44,460 nucleotides of DNA from Rhizobiales bacterium UBA3584 (GTDB taxonomy: Bacteria; Pseudomonadota; Alphaproteobacteria; Rhizobiales; Devosiaceae): assembly GCA_002375765.1 (NCBI GenBank), contig DFMV01000084.1, forward strand, positions 1 through 44,460. The letters run 5' to 3'. The notes under the pieces were generated by a model. That model saw only the letters and a list, made by a program, of their open reading frames with translations. It was not told where the DNA came from and did no database searches. Shown here one piece after another: positions 24,895 to 33,741 of the stretch (position 1 is its first letter; each line of letters starts with the position of its first letter). The position numbers and the translations under genes are program-made.

Positions 24895-26427
24895 ATGACG
24901 TCCATTCTCGAAATGCGTGGCATCACAAAAAGCTTTCCGGGCGTCAACGCGCTCGAAAACGTCAACCTCGTGGTCGAGCAGGGCGAAATTCACGCGCTGG
25001 TTGGCGAAAACGGGGCGGGCAAATCCACCCTCATGAAAGTACTCTCGGGCGTCTATCCCTCGGGCGAGTATGAGGGCCAGATCTTTTTTGAAGGCGAGGA
25101 ACGCCATTTCCATTCCATCGCCGACAGCGAGAAATGCGGCATCGTCATCATTCACCAGGAGCTGGCGCTGGTTCCGCTGCTCTCGATTGCCGAAAACATC
25201 TTTCTGGGCAATGAGCGCGCCAGCAACGGCGTGATCGACTGGTCGGAAACCTATCGCCGCACCGAAGACCTGCTCAAGCGCGTTTCCCTAAAGGAATCTC
25301 CGCGCACCAAGATCACCCATCTGGGCCTGGGCAAGCAGCAGCTCGTCGAAATCGCCAAGGCGCTGTCAAAACAAGTCAAGCTCTTGATCCTCGACGAGCC
25401 CACATCCTCGCTCAACGAGACCGACAGCCAGGCGCTGTTGAACCTTCTGGTCGAACTCAAGGAGAGGGGCATTTCCTCGATCCTGATTTCCCACAAGCTC
25501 AACGAGATTTCACAGGTCGCCGACCGCATCACGGTGCTGCGCGACGGGCACACCGTTTCCACCCTCGATTGCCACACCTCCGAGATTTCCGAGGCCGATA
25601 TCGTGCGCGACATGGTGGGGCGGTCTCTGACCGACCGCTTCCCGGCCCGCGATCCCAAGATCGGCGACGTGCTGTTCGAGGTCAAAAACTGGACGGCCCA
25701 TCACCCCATCCATTCCGAGCGCAAGGTCGTCGACGATGTCAGCTTTTCGGTGCGCGCCGGAGAGGTCGTGGGCATCGCCGGGCTGATGGGCGCGGGGCGG
25801 ACCGAACTGGCCATGAGCCTGTTCGGAAAATCCTATGGCGACAGGATTTCCGGCGAGGTGCTTTTGCGCGGCCGGCCCGTCGATACCTCCTCGGTGCCCA
25901 AAGCCATTGCCAACGGCATCTGCTATGCCACCGAAGACAGAAAGACCTATGGCCTGGTCCTTGACCAGCCGATCCGCGACAACGTCCCTCTCGCCAATCT
26001 CAAAGCCATTGCCAATGGCATCGTGGTGGACAACCACAAGGAACGCGAGGTCGCCGAACGCTACCGCAAGCTGATGGCCATCAAGAGCTCGGGGATCAGC
26101 CAGAAAACGGTCAATCTCTCGGGCGGCAACCAGCAAAAGGTCGTGCTGTCCAAATGGCTCTATGCCGGGCCGGACGTCCTGATCCTCGACGAGCCCACCC
26201 GCGGCATCGACGTGGGCGCCAAATACGAAATCTATTCCATCATCAACGATCTGGCGGCCCAGGGTAAGGCGATCGTCGTGATCTCGTCCGAAATGCCCGA
26301 ACTGCTGGGCACCTGCGACCGCATCTACGTCATGAACGCCGGGCGCTTCGTGGGCGAATTGCCCATCGCCGAAGCCAGCCAGGAAAAGATCATGTCGATG
26401 ATCCTGAAAACGGGGAGGGCGGCGTGA
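24895..26427 (+). CDS. gguA: Sugar ABC transporter ATP-binding protein GguA/MmsA, two ATPase domains
   Basis: The 510-residue CUT2-type ATPase has two fused ABC domains. The first has Walker [10 protein letters not shown], signature [15 protein letters not shown] and Walker [14 protein letters not shown]. The second has the usual degenerate Walker [10 protein letters not shown], signature [14 protein letters not shown] and Walker [16 protein letters not shown]. The ATG at 24895 begins [17 protein letters not shown], the normal start of the family; a longer in-frame extension is rejected. It energises uptake of sugars bound by ChvE through GguB. Order and lengths match Agrobacterium chvE-gguA-gguB. 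Confidence 0.95.
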   Translation: MTSILEMRGITKSFPGVNALENVNLVVEQGEIHALVGENGAGKSTLMKVLSGVYPSGEYEGQIFFEGEERHFHSIADSEKCGIVIIHQELALVPLLSIAENIFLGNERASNGVIDWSETYRRTEDLLKRVSLKESPRTKITHLGLGKQQLVEIAKALSKQVKLLILDEPTSSLNETDSQALLNLLVELKERGISSILISHKLNEISQVADRITVLRDGHTVSTLDCHTSEISEADIVRDMVGRSLTDRFPARDPKIGDVLFEVKNWTAHHPIHSERKVVDDVSFSVRAGEVVGIAGLMGAGRTELAMSLFGKSYGDRISGEVLLRGRPVDTSSVPKAIANGICYATEDRKTYGLVLDQPIRDNVPLANLKAIANGIVVDNHKEREVAERYRKLMAIKSSGISQKTVNLSGGNQQKVVLSKWLYAGPDVLILDEPTRGIDVGAKYEIYSIINDLAAQGKAIVVISSEMPELLGTCDRIYVMNAGRFVGELPIAEASQEKIMSMILKTGRAA

Positions 26428-26536
26428 TGGCGATGTCCCTCGCGTCTTCCGCGCTCGGTCGCTGCCCCGGTGGGGGACGGGCGTTCCCCAAAAAAGGGCT
26501 GAGCCTTCTCGATCAATTCACCAACGGAACACCACA

Positions 26537-27739
26537 ATGACTGACCTCACCCAATCCTCGTCCGCAACCGGCGGCCAGTCGGTGTTTGTGGGCTATCTCA
26601 AGACCCATCTGCGCGAATACGGCATCCTGTTCGCGCTGATCGCCATCGTGGTGTTCTTCCAGTTCGCCACCGGCGGCATCCTGTTGCGCCCGGCCAATGT
26701 CACCAATCTGGTGCTCCAGAACTCCTATATCGTCATCATGGCGGTGGGCATGCTTTTGGTGATCGTGTGCGGCCATATCGATCTCTCGGTCGGCTCGGTC
26801 ATGGGCTTTGTGGGCGCACTGGCGGCCGTATTGATGGTGCAGTTCGATATCCATTTCGTGCCCGCGGCCCTGATCTGCCTGGCGGTTGGCGCGGCCATCG
26901 GAGCCATTCAGGGCTATTGGATCGCCTACTGGAAAATCCCCAGCTTCATTGTGACTCTCGCCGGCATGCTGGTGTTCAAGGGGCTGATGATGGTGCTCTT
27001 GAAGGGCCAGTCCATCGGGCCGTTCCCCGATGAATTCCGCCTGATTGCCTCGGGCTTTATCCCCGACCTGTTTTCGGTCGAGGGCATGCACATGCTTTCG
27101 ATGCTGCTCGGCGTTGCCGCCGCGGCCATCCTCGTGCTGCTCTCGGTGCGGGCCCGCGCCAAGGAAGCCAAGCACGGCACGCCCGACGAGCCCTTCGCCT
27201 TTTTCACCGGCCGCAACATCCTGGTCGCCGGGGCGGTGGTTTATCTGGTTTACCTCCTGGCTACTTCGCGCGGCCTGCCCAACGTCTTCATTATCATGGC
27301 GGTGCTGATCGCGGGCTACAGCTTCATCTCCAAGCAGACCACTATCGGCCGCCGCATCTATGCGGTTGGCGGCAACCAGAAGGCGGCCAAGCTTTCGGGC
27401 ATCAATTCCGAACGTCTGACTTTCATGGTGTTTGCCAATATGGGCATGCTGGCCGCGCTGGCGGGGCTGGTGTTCGCAGCCCGGCTCAACATGGCGACGC
27501 CCAAGGCGGGCGAAACCTTCGAGCTCGACGTCATCGCCGCTGTGTTCATCGGCGGCGCCTCGATGGCTGGCGGTGTCGGCACCATCGTCGGCGCGGTGAT
27601 CGGCGCGTTCATCATGGGGGTGATGAACAACGGCATGTCGATCATGGGCATCGGCATCGACTGGCAGCAGATGATCAAGGGCCTGGTGCTGCTCGCTGCC
27701 GTGATCTTCGACGTTTACAACAAGAACAAGGCCGCCTGA
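26537..27739 (+). CDS. gguB: Sugar ABC transporter permease GguB/MmsB
   Basis: The 400-residue membrane permease of the CUT2 family has ten or more helices. It includes VIMAVGMLLVIVCGHIDLSVGSVMGF and, near the C-terminus, DVIAAVFIGGASMAGGVGTIVGAVIGAF, both hallmark segments of ribose/xylose-type permeases. A 109-bp spacer separates it from gguA; that spacer is GC-rich and shows no coding potential or clear hairpin. A hairpin follows the stop. Together with ChvE and GguA it forms a complete high-affinity aldose importer. Confidence 0.95.
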   Translation: MTDLTQSSSATGGQSVFVGYLKTHLREYGILFALIAIVVFFQFATGGILLRPANVTNLVLQNSYIVIMAVGMLLVIVCGHIDLSVGSVMGFVGALAAVLMVQFDIHFVPAALICLAVGAAIGAIQGYWIAYWKIPSFIVTLAGMLVFKGLMMVLLKGQSIGPFPDEFRLIASGFIPDLFSVEGMHMLSMLLGVAAAAILVLLSVRARAKEAKHGTPDEPFAFFTGRNILVAGAVVYLVYLLATSRGLPNVFIIMAVLIAGYSFISKQTTIGRRIYAVGGNQKAAKLSGINSERLTFMVFANMGMLAALAGLVFAARLNMATPKAGETFELDVIAAVFIGGASMAGGVGTIVGAVIGAFIMGVMNNGMSIMGIGIDWQQMIKGLVLLAAVIFDVYNKNKAA

Positions 27740-27745
27740 TCTTTT

Positions 27746-27767
27746 CCGGCGCGCTCCAGCGCGCCGG
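27746..27767 (+). terminator. Hairpin between gguB and gguC
   Basis: A perfect 9-bp GC-rich stem (CCGGCGCGC/GCGCGCCGG) with loop TCCA lies 6 bases after the gguB stop. It is followed only by TCT and a C run, so it is more likely a partial terminator or mRNA stability element than a full stop. Confidence 0.5.
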
Positions 27768-27796
27768 TCTCCCCCTGTTGCCTGGAGTTTATTGAA

Positions 27797-28795
27797 GTGC
27801 TGCTCTCCCAGATTCTCGATACCAGCGGTTCCCAGCGCGTCGTGGCGCGCGAGGGGGACAGTGCCAAGATCGTCAATGGCGCGGAATCCATTCTGGCGCT
27901 GGCCAGGCGTGCCATCGCCAGAGATATGGCGCTGGTCGCGCTGATCGCCGAACAGGGACTGGGCGAAAGCGTCGATCTGGCGGCCGCCTATGCCGAGGGT
28001 CGGGTTCTCGCTCCGATCACTCCCGACGATCCCGCCCGCCTGCACCTGACCGGAACCGGGCTGACCCATCTGGGCTCGGCTGCAACGCGCAACGCCATGC
28101 ACCAGAAGGCCGGTGCCGATGAAAACATCACCGATTCCATGAAGATGTTCCGCATGGGGGTCGAGGGCGGCAAGCCGGCTGGAGGCAAGACCGGCGTGCA
28201 GCCCGAATGGTTCTATAAGGGCAATGGCCACGCACTGGTCGCGCCGGGCAAGCCCATCGTCTCGCCGGGCTTTGCGCTCGACGCGGGCGAGGAACCCGAA
28301 ATCGCCGGCATCTATGTCATCTCCTATGAAGGCGTGCCGCACCGGATCGGCTTTGCACTGGCCAATGAATTTTCCGACCACGTCACCGAGCGGCAGAACT
28401 ATCTCTATCTCGCGCATTCGAAATTGCGCCCCGCCTCGATCGGCCCGGAAATCCTGGTTGGCCAATTGCCCGCCCATATCGAGGGCACCTCGCGTGTCAT
28501 CCGCGATGGTGCAGTGCTGTGGGAAAAGCCGTTTGTTTCCGGCGAGGACAATATGAGCCACACGCTGGCCAACCTCGAGCACCACCACTTCAAATACGAA
28601 ATCTTCCGCAAGCCCGGCGATGTGCATGTGCACATGTTCGGCACGGCGACCTTGAGCTTTGCCGACGGCATCCGGACCCGGCAAGGCGACATCTTCGAGA
28701 TCGAGGCGGCCCCGTTCGGCCTGCCGCTCACCAATCCGCTCACCATCGATACGACACGCCCCGCCGACGCGCCTGTCGCAGTCAAAACGCTATAA
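27797..28795 (+). CDS. gguC: GguC/AraD1-family protein (FAH fold), probable 2-keto-3-deoxy-L-arabinonate dehydratase
   Basis: The 332-residue protein belongs to the GguC/AraD1 family, with a fumarylacetoacetate-hydrolase-like C-terminal fold. Family hallmarks include GTGLTHLGSAATRNAMHQK, MGVEGGKPAGGKTGVQPEWFYKG and DAGEEPEIAGIYVIS. AraD1 relatives dehydrate 2-keto-3-deoxy-L-arabinonate; older literature knew GguC only as the last gene of the chvE-ggu cluster. The start is a GTG at 27797 with GGAG nine bases ahead. It is immediately followed by the aldonate dehydratase, which supports the arabinonate role. No 2-ketoglutarate semialdehyde dehydrogenase is in the window. Confidence 0.88.
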   Translation: MLLSQILDTSGSQRVVAREGDSAKIVNGAESILALARRAIARDMALVALIAEQGLGESVDLAAAYAEGRVLAPITPDDPARLHLTGTGLTHLGSAATRNAMHQKAGADENITDSMKMFRMGVEGGKPAGGKTGVQPEWFYKGNGHALVAPGKPIVSPGFALDAGEEPEIAGIYVISYEGVPHRIGFALANEFSDHVTERQNYLYLAHSKLRPASIGPEILVGQLPAHIEGTSRVIRDGAVLWEKPFVSGEDNMSHTLANLEHHHFKYEIFRKPGDVHVHMFGTATLSFADGIRTRQGDIFEIEAAPFGLPLTNPLTIDTTRPADAPVAVKTL

Positions 28796-28810
28796 GAAGA
28801 GGGCAGGGCA

Positions 28811-30553
28811 ATGGCATTTGAAAAGGCCCAATGGCCACGCAAGCTGCGCTCGCAGGAATGGTATGGCGGAACCTCGCGCGATAGCATCTATCATCGCGGG
28901 TGGCTGAAAAATCAGGGCTATCCGCACGATCTGTTCGACGGTCGCCCGGTGATCGGGATCTTGAACACCTGGTCCGACCTCACCCCCTGCAACGGCCATC
29001 TGCGCGAGCTGGCCGAAAAAGTGAAAGCCGGCGTCTGGGAGGCCGGTGGCTTCCCGCTCGAAGTGCCGGTGTTCTCGGCCTCGGAAAACACCTTCCGCCC
29101 TTCTGCCATGATGTATCGCAACCTCGCCGCCATGGCGGTCGAAGAGGTGATGCGCGGCCAGCCTATCGATGGCGCCGTGCTGCTGGTGGGCTGCGACAAG
29201 ACCACTCCGTCGCTGCTGATGGGCGCGGCCTCCACCGACATTCCCTCGATCGTCGTCACCGGCGGCCCCATGCTCAATGGCTGGTTCCGGGGCGAGCGGG
29301 TCGGCTCGGGCACCGCGCTCTGGCAGATGAGCGAAGCCATCAAGGCCGGGGAAATGACCCAGGAGGATTTCCTCGAGGCCGAACAGGCCATGAGCCGGTC
29401 TTCGGGTACCTGCAACACCATGGGCACCGCTTCCACCATGGCCTCGATGGCCGAGGCGCTGGGCATGGCACTTTCGGGCAATGCGGCGATCCCCGCTGTC
29501 GACAGCCGCCGCCGCGTCATGGCGCAACTGACGGGCCGCCGCATCGTCGATATGGTCAAGGACGACCTCAAGCCCTCCGATATCCTCACCCGCGAGGCGT
29601 TTGAAAACGCCATAATGACCAATGGCGCCATCGGCGGTTCGACCAATGCGGTGGTTCATCTGCTGGCCCTGGCGGGCCGTGTCGGCGTCGATGTGGGGCT
29701 CGAGGATTGGGACCGGCTGGGCCGCGATATTCCCACCATCGTCAACCTCATGCCTTCGGGCAAATATTTGATGGAAGAGTTCTTCTACGCCGGCGGATTG
29801 CCGGTGGTGCTCAAATCCCTGCTCGAGGGCAAAAAGCTCCATGGCGATGCGCTGACCGTTTCGGGCCGCACCATGGGCGAGGAAATCGTCAATGCCCGCA
29901 ACTGGAACGAGGACGTGATCCGCCCGGTCGACAAGGCTCTGACCAGCCATGGCGGTATCGCGGTTCTCAAGGGCAATCTGGCGCCCAATGGCTGTGTCTT
30001 GAAGCCCTCGGCGGCCAGCCCGCATCTGATGGTTCATACCGGCCGCGCCGTGGTGTTCGAGGACATCGACGACTACAAGGCCAAGATCAACGACGAGGCG
30101 CTCGATATCGACGAGACCTGCGTCATGGTGCTCAAAAATTGCGGCCCCAAGGGCTATCCCGGCATGGCCGAAGTGGGGAACATGGGCCTGCCGCCCAAAG
30201 TGCTGCGCAAGGGCATAAAGGACATGGTGCGCATTTCCGATGCCCGCATGTCGGGCACTGCCTATGGCACGGTGATCCTGCACACATCGCCCGAAGCGGC
30301 GGTGGGCGGTCCGCTGGCCGTGGTGCGCAATGGCGACATGATTTCCATTGACGTGCCCAACCGCACCATCCATCTCGACGTTCCCGAAACCGAGATCGCC
30401 GCCCGGCTGGCCGATTGGTCTCCGCTGCCCGATCAGCCGGACTCGGGCTATGCAAGGATGTTCCTCGATCACGTAGATCAGGCCCATACCGGCGCCGATT
30501 TCGATTTTCTCAGGGGCTGTCGCGGCCGCGAAGTGGGCAGGGATTCCCATTGA
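28811..30553 (+). CDS. IlvD/Edd-family aldonate dehydratase (L-arabinonate/D-galactonate type)
   Basis: The 580-residue dehydratase converts an aldonate to its 2-keto-3-deoxy acid. Iron-sulfur ligands are Cys60 (DLTPCNGH), Cys128 (VGCDKTTP) and Cys201 (SSGTCNTMG), and the metal-binding lysine of the CDK motif is present. The late SGTAYG serine is the usual catalytic base. Sequence and length closely resemble the rhizobial L-arabinonate dehydratase, which also accepts D-fuconate and D-galactonate. So one enzyme could feed both GguC (arabinose) and DgoK-DgoA (galactose). AGGGCAGGG precedes the ATG. Its stop overlaps the dehydrogenase start (TGATG). Confidence 0.93.
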   Translation: MAFEKAQWPRKLRSQEWYGGTSRDSIYHRGWLKNQGYPHDLFDGRPVIGILNTWSDLTPCNGHLRELAEKVKAGVWEAGGFPLEVPVFSASENTFRPSAMMYRNLAAMAVEEVMRGQPIDGAVLLVGCDKTTPSLLMGAASTDIPSIVVTGGPMLNGWFRGERVGSGTALWQMSEAIKAGEMTQEDFLEAEQAMSRSSGTCNTMGTASTMASMAEALGMALSGNAAIPAVDSRRRVMAQLTGRRIVDMVKDDLKPSDILTREAFENAIMTNGAIGGSTNAVVHLLALAGRVGVDVGLEDWDRLGRDIPTIVNLMPSGKYLMEEFFYAGGLPVVLKSLLEGKKLHGDALTVSGRTMGEEIVNARNWNEDVIRPVDKALTSHGGIAVLKGNLAPNGCVLKPSAASPHLMVHTGRAVVFEDIDDYKAKINDEALDIDETCVMVLKNCGPKGYPGMAEVGNMGLPPKVLRKGIKDMVRISDARMSGTAYGTVILHTSPEAAVGGPLAVVRNGDMISIDVPNRTIHLDVPETEIAARLADWSPLPDQPDSGYARMFLDHVDQAHTGADFDFLRGCRGREVGRDSH

Positions 30554-31476
30554 TGACACACAGGATCGCCATTGTCGGGCTGGGCAAGATCGCCCGTGAC
30601 CAGCATCTGCCCTCGATCGCCAAGAACCCCGATTTCGAGCTGGCCGCCATCGTCTCGCGCAACGCCGAGCTCGAGGGTGTCGACCATTTCCAGGCGCTCG
30701 ATGAGATGCTCGCGGCGCGTCCCGATATCGACACAGTGGCGCTGTGCACCCCGCCGCAGGTGCGCCGCCAATACGCCGAAGCCGCCATCCGCGCCGGCCG
30801 GCACGTGCTGCTCGAAAAGCCGCCCGGCGCCACCGTCGCCGAAGTCGACTGGCTCAAGACGATGGCCGCCGAACATGGCGTAACGTTGTTTGCCACATGG
30901 CACTCGCGCTACGCGCAGGGCGTCGAACCGGCACGCGCGTGGCTGGCCGACAAGGCCATAAAAAGCGTCGAGATCGTCTGGCGCGAGGACGTGCGCCGCT
31001 GGCATCCCGGCCAGGACTGGATCTGGGAGCCCGGCGGCATGGGCGTGTTCGATCCCGGCATCAACGCGCTCTCGATCCTCACCCATGTCCTGCCCGCACC
31101 GGTGCTGGTGACCGGCGCGGTGCTCGAGGTGCCGGAGAACCGCCAGACCCCCATCGCGGCGAAAATCGATTTCGTTGCGGTCACCGGCCATAAGGTCACC
31201 GCCGATTTCGACTGGCGCCAGGAGGGGCCGCAGACCTGGGACATCACCGTTCGAACCGATGCGGGACTGCTCGAACTCTCGAGCGGCGGTGCGGTGCTCA
31301 AGATCGACGGGCAAACCCAACTGGCCGCCGACGACACCGAATATGACGGCATCTACGCCCATTTCGCCTCGCTTCTGGCGCAGGGCAAAAGCGATGTCGA
31401 TATTTCTCCGCTGCAACTGGTGGCCGACGCCTGTATGCTCGGCGAGATTTCCAAGGTAGAAGCGTTTATCGAATAA
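30553..31476 (+). CDS. Gfo/Idh/MocA-type D-galactose/L-arabinose 1-dehydrogenase
   Basis: The 307-residue NAD(P)-dependent oxidoreductase oxidises the sugar at C1 to the lactone. A Rossmann motif (IVGLGKIARDQHLPSI) opens the protein, and EKPPGATVAEVDWL carries the catalytic lysine region. HSRYAQGVEPARAWL, EDVRRWHPGQDWIWEPGGMG and VFDPGINALSI match the Azospirillum L-arabinose 1-dehydrogenase and related galactose dehydrogenases. The ATG at 30553 shares a base with the dehydratase stop; the longer upstream frame is rejected. It is the last gene of the chvE operon and supplies the lactonase encoded at 20088-20948. Confidence 0.92.
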   Translation: MTHRIAIVGLGKIARDQHLPSIAKNPDFELAAIVSRNAELEGVDHFQALDEMLAARPDIDTVALCTPPQVRRQYAEAAIRAGRHVLLEKPPGATVAEVDWLKTMAAEHGVTLFATWHSRYAQGVEPARAWLADKAIKSVEIVWREDVRRWHPGQDWIWEPGGMGVFDPGINALSILTHVLPAPVLVTGAVLEVPENRQTPIAAKIDFVAVTGHKVTADFDWRQEGPQTWDITVRTDAGLLELSSGGAVLKIDGQTQLAADDTEYDGIYAHFASLLAQGKSDVDISPLQLVADACMLGEISKVEAFIE

Positions 31477-31497
31477 GGCTGGCCTGCTGCACCAATT

Positions 31498-31594
31498 GTC
31501 ACCCCGGCCTTGAGCCGGGGGCCAGTACGCTCCGCGCCAGCGCGCAATCGCCAGCGCTTCGGTTTACTGGATCCCGGATCAGGTCCGGGATGAC
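31498..31594. repeat. Paired palindromic repeat (REP-like), copy A
   Basis: The 97-bp element is bounded by GTCAC and ATGAC. It has two hairpin arms, CCCCGGC-TTGA-GCCGGGG and TCCCGGA-TCAGG-TCCGGGA, with CCAGTA and TACTGGATC between them. It is closely related to the elements at 33586-33683 and 37744-37841. It follows the dehydrogenase stop and may also end that transcript. Confidence 0.8.
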
Positions 31595-31634
31595 AGTCTG
31601 AGCAAGAAGGAGCGCTATGTTCCTTCGTACCAAA

Positions 31635-31658
31635 AAAATTTTACCAAAAGGTCAAAAA
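31635..31658 (+). promoter_or_regulatory. Shared operator upstream of F420 cassette
   Basis: An inverted repeat TTTTACC-N4-GGTCAAA (31640-31657) is flanked by A-rich sequence. The first eight and last eight bases of this 24-bp stretch are identical to those of 36621-36644, upstream of the second F420-type oxidoreductase. It lies about 63 bases before the start codon. The regulator is not in the window. Confidence 0.6.
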
Positions 31659-31721
31659 TCCCCCTGTTGCTCATTCCGGCTTTGTGATTGACTGATGGCA
31701 AAGCCAAGGGGAGTCGCATCG

Positions 31722-32744
31722 ATGTCCGTTTTCAAATCGGGACAAGAGGGGTTGATCGGCTATGCGGTGATGCTCGAGCAGTTTCACCCGCGCGATTGCG
31801 TGGAATTGACCGAATATGCCGAGCAAAAGGGTTTTAACGGCGCCATGGCCGCCGACCATTTTCAGCCCTGGGTGCCCCAGCAGGGCCAATCGGCGTTTGT
31901 CTGGAACGTTCTGACCGCCATCGGCGAGCGCACCAAGGGCGATATGGGCCCCGGCGTCACGACCCCCACTTTCCGCTGGCACCCCGCCATGGTGGCGCAG
32001 GCGTCGGCCACGCTGGCCGCCATGTATCCCAACCGCCACTGGCTGGGTGTGGGGGCGGGCGAAGCGCTCAATGAAAGTTTCCTCGCCCAATACTGGCCCG
32101 ATGTGGGCGAGCGTTCCGCCCGCATGTTCGAGGCCGTCCAGATCATAAAAAAGCTGTTCGAGAACTCGGCTGCCGGCAAGGACACCAAGCACAAGGGCGA
32201 ATATTACCGCATGGAATCCACAAGGCTGTGGACCATGCCTGAAACCGCGCCCGAAATTCTCGTGGCGACCGCCGGGCCGCTCAACGCCAAAAAGACCGGC
32301 AAATTTGCCGATGGCATCATCACGGTCGGCGCTCCGCTCGAAAAGATCGAGATGCTGTTTGAAAAATTTTCCGAAGGCGCCCGCGAGGCGGGCAAGGACC
32401 CCGACACCATGCCCAAGGTGCTCCAGCTCCATCTGAGCTGGGCCGAGACCTACGAAGAAGCACTGGCCAACGCCATGACCGAATGGCCCAATGGCGGCAT
32501 GAAATTCCCCAAGGCCGACATCCGCTCTCCTTTCGATTTCGAGCAGATGGCCAAGCTGGTCCGCCCCGAGGACTTCAAGGGAAGAATGGTGATTTCGCCC
32601 GATCCTGACGAGCATCTCGAACATATTCAAAAGTTCGCCGATTTCGGCTTCGATCGCATCTATCTGCACAATGTGGGCCGTAACCAGCGCGAATGGATAG
32701 ACGTGTTCGCCGAAAAAGTGCTGCCCAAACTCAAGAAGCGCTGA
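31722..32744 (+). CDS. F420-dependent oxidoreductase of the G6PDH-like family (luciferase-like fold)
   Basis: The 340-residue TIM-barrel enzyme resembles mycobacterial F420-dependent glucose-6-phosphate dehydrogenase (FGD1). The active-site string ADHFQPW (44-50) aligns with FGD1 SDHFQPW, giving Asp45, His46 and Trp50, and GAGEALNE (111-118) supplies the catalytic glutamate. The lysine and arginine near residues 280-325 that in FGD1 hold the phosphate are kept (EDFKGRM, GRNQREW). The FGD1 Lys198 position (ICTSGKGE) reads TVGAPLEK here, so glucose-6-phosphate may not be the substrate. ATG at 31722 has AAGGGGAG eight bases ahead; an ATG nine codons earlier has none. It is translationally coupled to cofE by a TGATG overlap, strongly tying it to F420. 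Confidence 0.88.
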   Translation: MSVFKSGQEGLIGYAVMLEQFHPRDCVELTEYAEQKGFNGAMAADHFQPWVPQQGQSAFVWNVLTAIGERTKGDMGPGVTTPTFRWHPAMVAQASATLAAMYPNRHWLGVGAGEALNESFLAQYWPDVGERSARMFEAVQIIKKLFENSAAGKDTKHKGEYYRMESTRLWTMPETAPEILVATAGPLNAKKTGKFADGIITVGAPLEKIEMLFEKFSEGAREAGKDPDTMPKVLQLHLSWAETYEEALANAMTEWPNGGMKFPKADIRSPFDFEQMAKLVRPEDFKGRMVISPDPDEHLEHIQKFADFGFDRIYLHNVGRNQREWIDVFAEKVLPKLKKR

Positions 32745-33553
32745 TGGCCAACCGACTGACACTCTGGGGCATAGAAGGCATCCCCGAGATCGCGGCGGGG
32801 GACGATCTGGTCGCGCTGATTTCAGGCGCCATCGACGACATGGCCATTTCCGATCCGGACGCCGCGCTGGCCGATGGCGATATCCTGATCGTCACGTCCA
32901 AGATCGTCTCCAAAGCCGAAGGCATGCAGGTTCCCATCGCGGCGCGCGAAATGGCCATTGAGGAAGATACGGTCCGCATCGTCGCCGAGCGCGCGCATGC
33001 GGGCGGGATCACCAAGATCGTTGAAACCCGGCAGGGGCTGGTGATGGCCGCCGCGGGGCTCGACACCTCCAACGTCCCCGACGGCCTAGCCCTGCGCCTG
33101 CCGCGTGACCCCGACGCGTCGGCGCGGGCGCTGTGCAAGGCCCTGCGGGCGAAGACCGGCAAGAGGCTCGGCATCATCATCACCGATACCCTTGGCCGCC
33201 CCTGGCGCGTCGGCCAGACCGATGCGGCCATCGGCGCGGCGGGCGTGCAATTGGTCGACGATCTGCGCGGCGGGGTCGATGCCAATGGCCGGCCATTGAA
33301 CGTTACGGTCACCGTGCTTGCCGATGAGCTTGCCGCCGCCGCCGATCTGGTCAAGGGCAAGGCGTCCCGCATGCCAGTGGCGATAGCGCGGGGCCTGGGA
33401 AAGCTGGTGATCGACCCGGAAAGCCCCGGCGCGAAAACCCTGGCAAGGCTGGGCGAAGACGACATGTTCCGCTTCGGCTCGACCGAGGCCTATAAGCAGG
33501 GCTATGAGGCTGCGATGCGCGAGCTGGCGGCGAAAAAGGAAAAGGTGAAATGA
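32744..33553 (+). CDS. cofE: Coenzyme F420-0:L-glutamate ligase
   Basis: The 269-residue ligase adds glutamate residues to F420-0 using GTP. Family motifs are clear: TSKIVSKAEG (51-60), AGLDTSN (104-110, metal site), DTLGRPWRVGQTD (148-160) followed by AAIGAAG, and LVKGKASRMPVAIARGLG (202-219). It is the single-domain form, as in archaea and some bacteria, not the longer FbiB fusion of mycobacteria. The ATG at 32744 overlaps the oxidoreductase stop. The next coding genes are a three-part ABC importer like that proposed for F420-0. No cofC, cofD, cofG, cofH or fbiC is in the window, so CofE may work on imported F420-0 (inference). Confidence 0.94.
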   Translation: MANRLTLWGIEGIPEIAAGDDLVALISGAIDDMAISDPDAALADGDILIVTSKIVSKAEGMQVPIAAREMAIEEDTVRIVAERAHAGGITKIVETRQGLVMAAAGLDTSNVPDGLALRLPRDPDASARALCKALRAKTGKRLGIIITDTLGRPWRVGQTDAAIGAAGVQLVDDLRGGVDANGRPLNVTVTVLADELAAAADLVKGKASRMPVAIARGLGKLVIDPESPGAKTLARLGEDDMFRFGSTEAYKQGYEAAMRELAAKKEKVK

Positions 33554-33585
33554 GCGGATTTACGTCCTGTGCCGCAAGCATCGCC

Positions 33586-33683
33586 GTCATCCCGGGCGCG
33601 ACCCGGGATCCAGTACACGGCAGCGCTCCGGCAAAATCGCATACGCTGCCGGCTACTGGACCCCGGCTCAAGGCCGGGGTGAC
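33586..33683. repeat. Paired palindromic repeat (REP-like), copy B
   Basis: The 98-bp element is bounded by GTCAT and GTGAC with arms around CCCGGG and CCCCGGC/GCCGGGG, and the same internal CCAGTA and CTACTGGA as copies A and C. It lies between cofE and the binding-protein gene. It is open in the frame of the binding protein, which makes that frame look longer than the real gene. Confidence 0.8.
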
Positions 33684-33741
33684 AAGCTGGGGGCGTGGCA
33701 CGACTTTTCGTCTTTCGCTTCTCCGGCGGGAGCGAGGGGCC

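Noticed and set aside
26513..28684. 723-codon minus-strand open frame
   Set aside because: It is antisense to gguB and gguC, both clear family members. The His/Asp/Gln-rich composition is typical of an opposite-strand shadow.
28790..30559. 589-codon minus-strand open frame
   Set aside because: It mirrors the IlvD/Edd dehydratase almost end to end and has no protein-like motifs.
31695..31721. Earlier ATG for the FGD-like enzyme
   Set aside because: No ribosome-binding site precedes it, whereas the ATG at 31722 has AAGGGGAG at good spacing.
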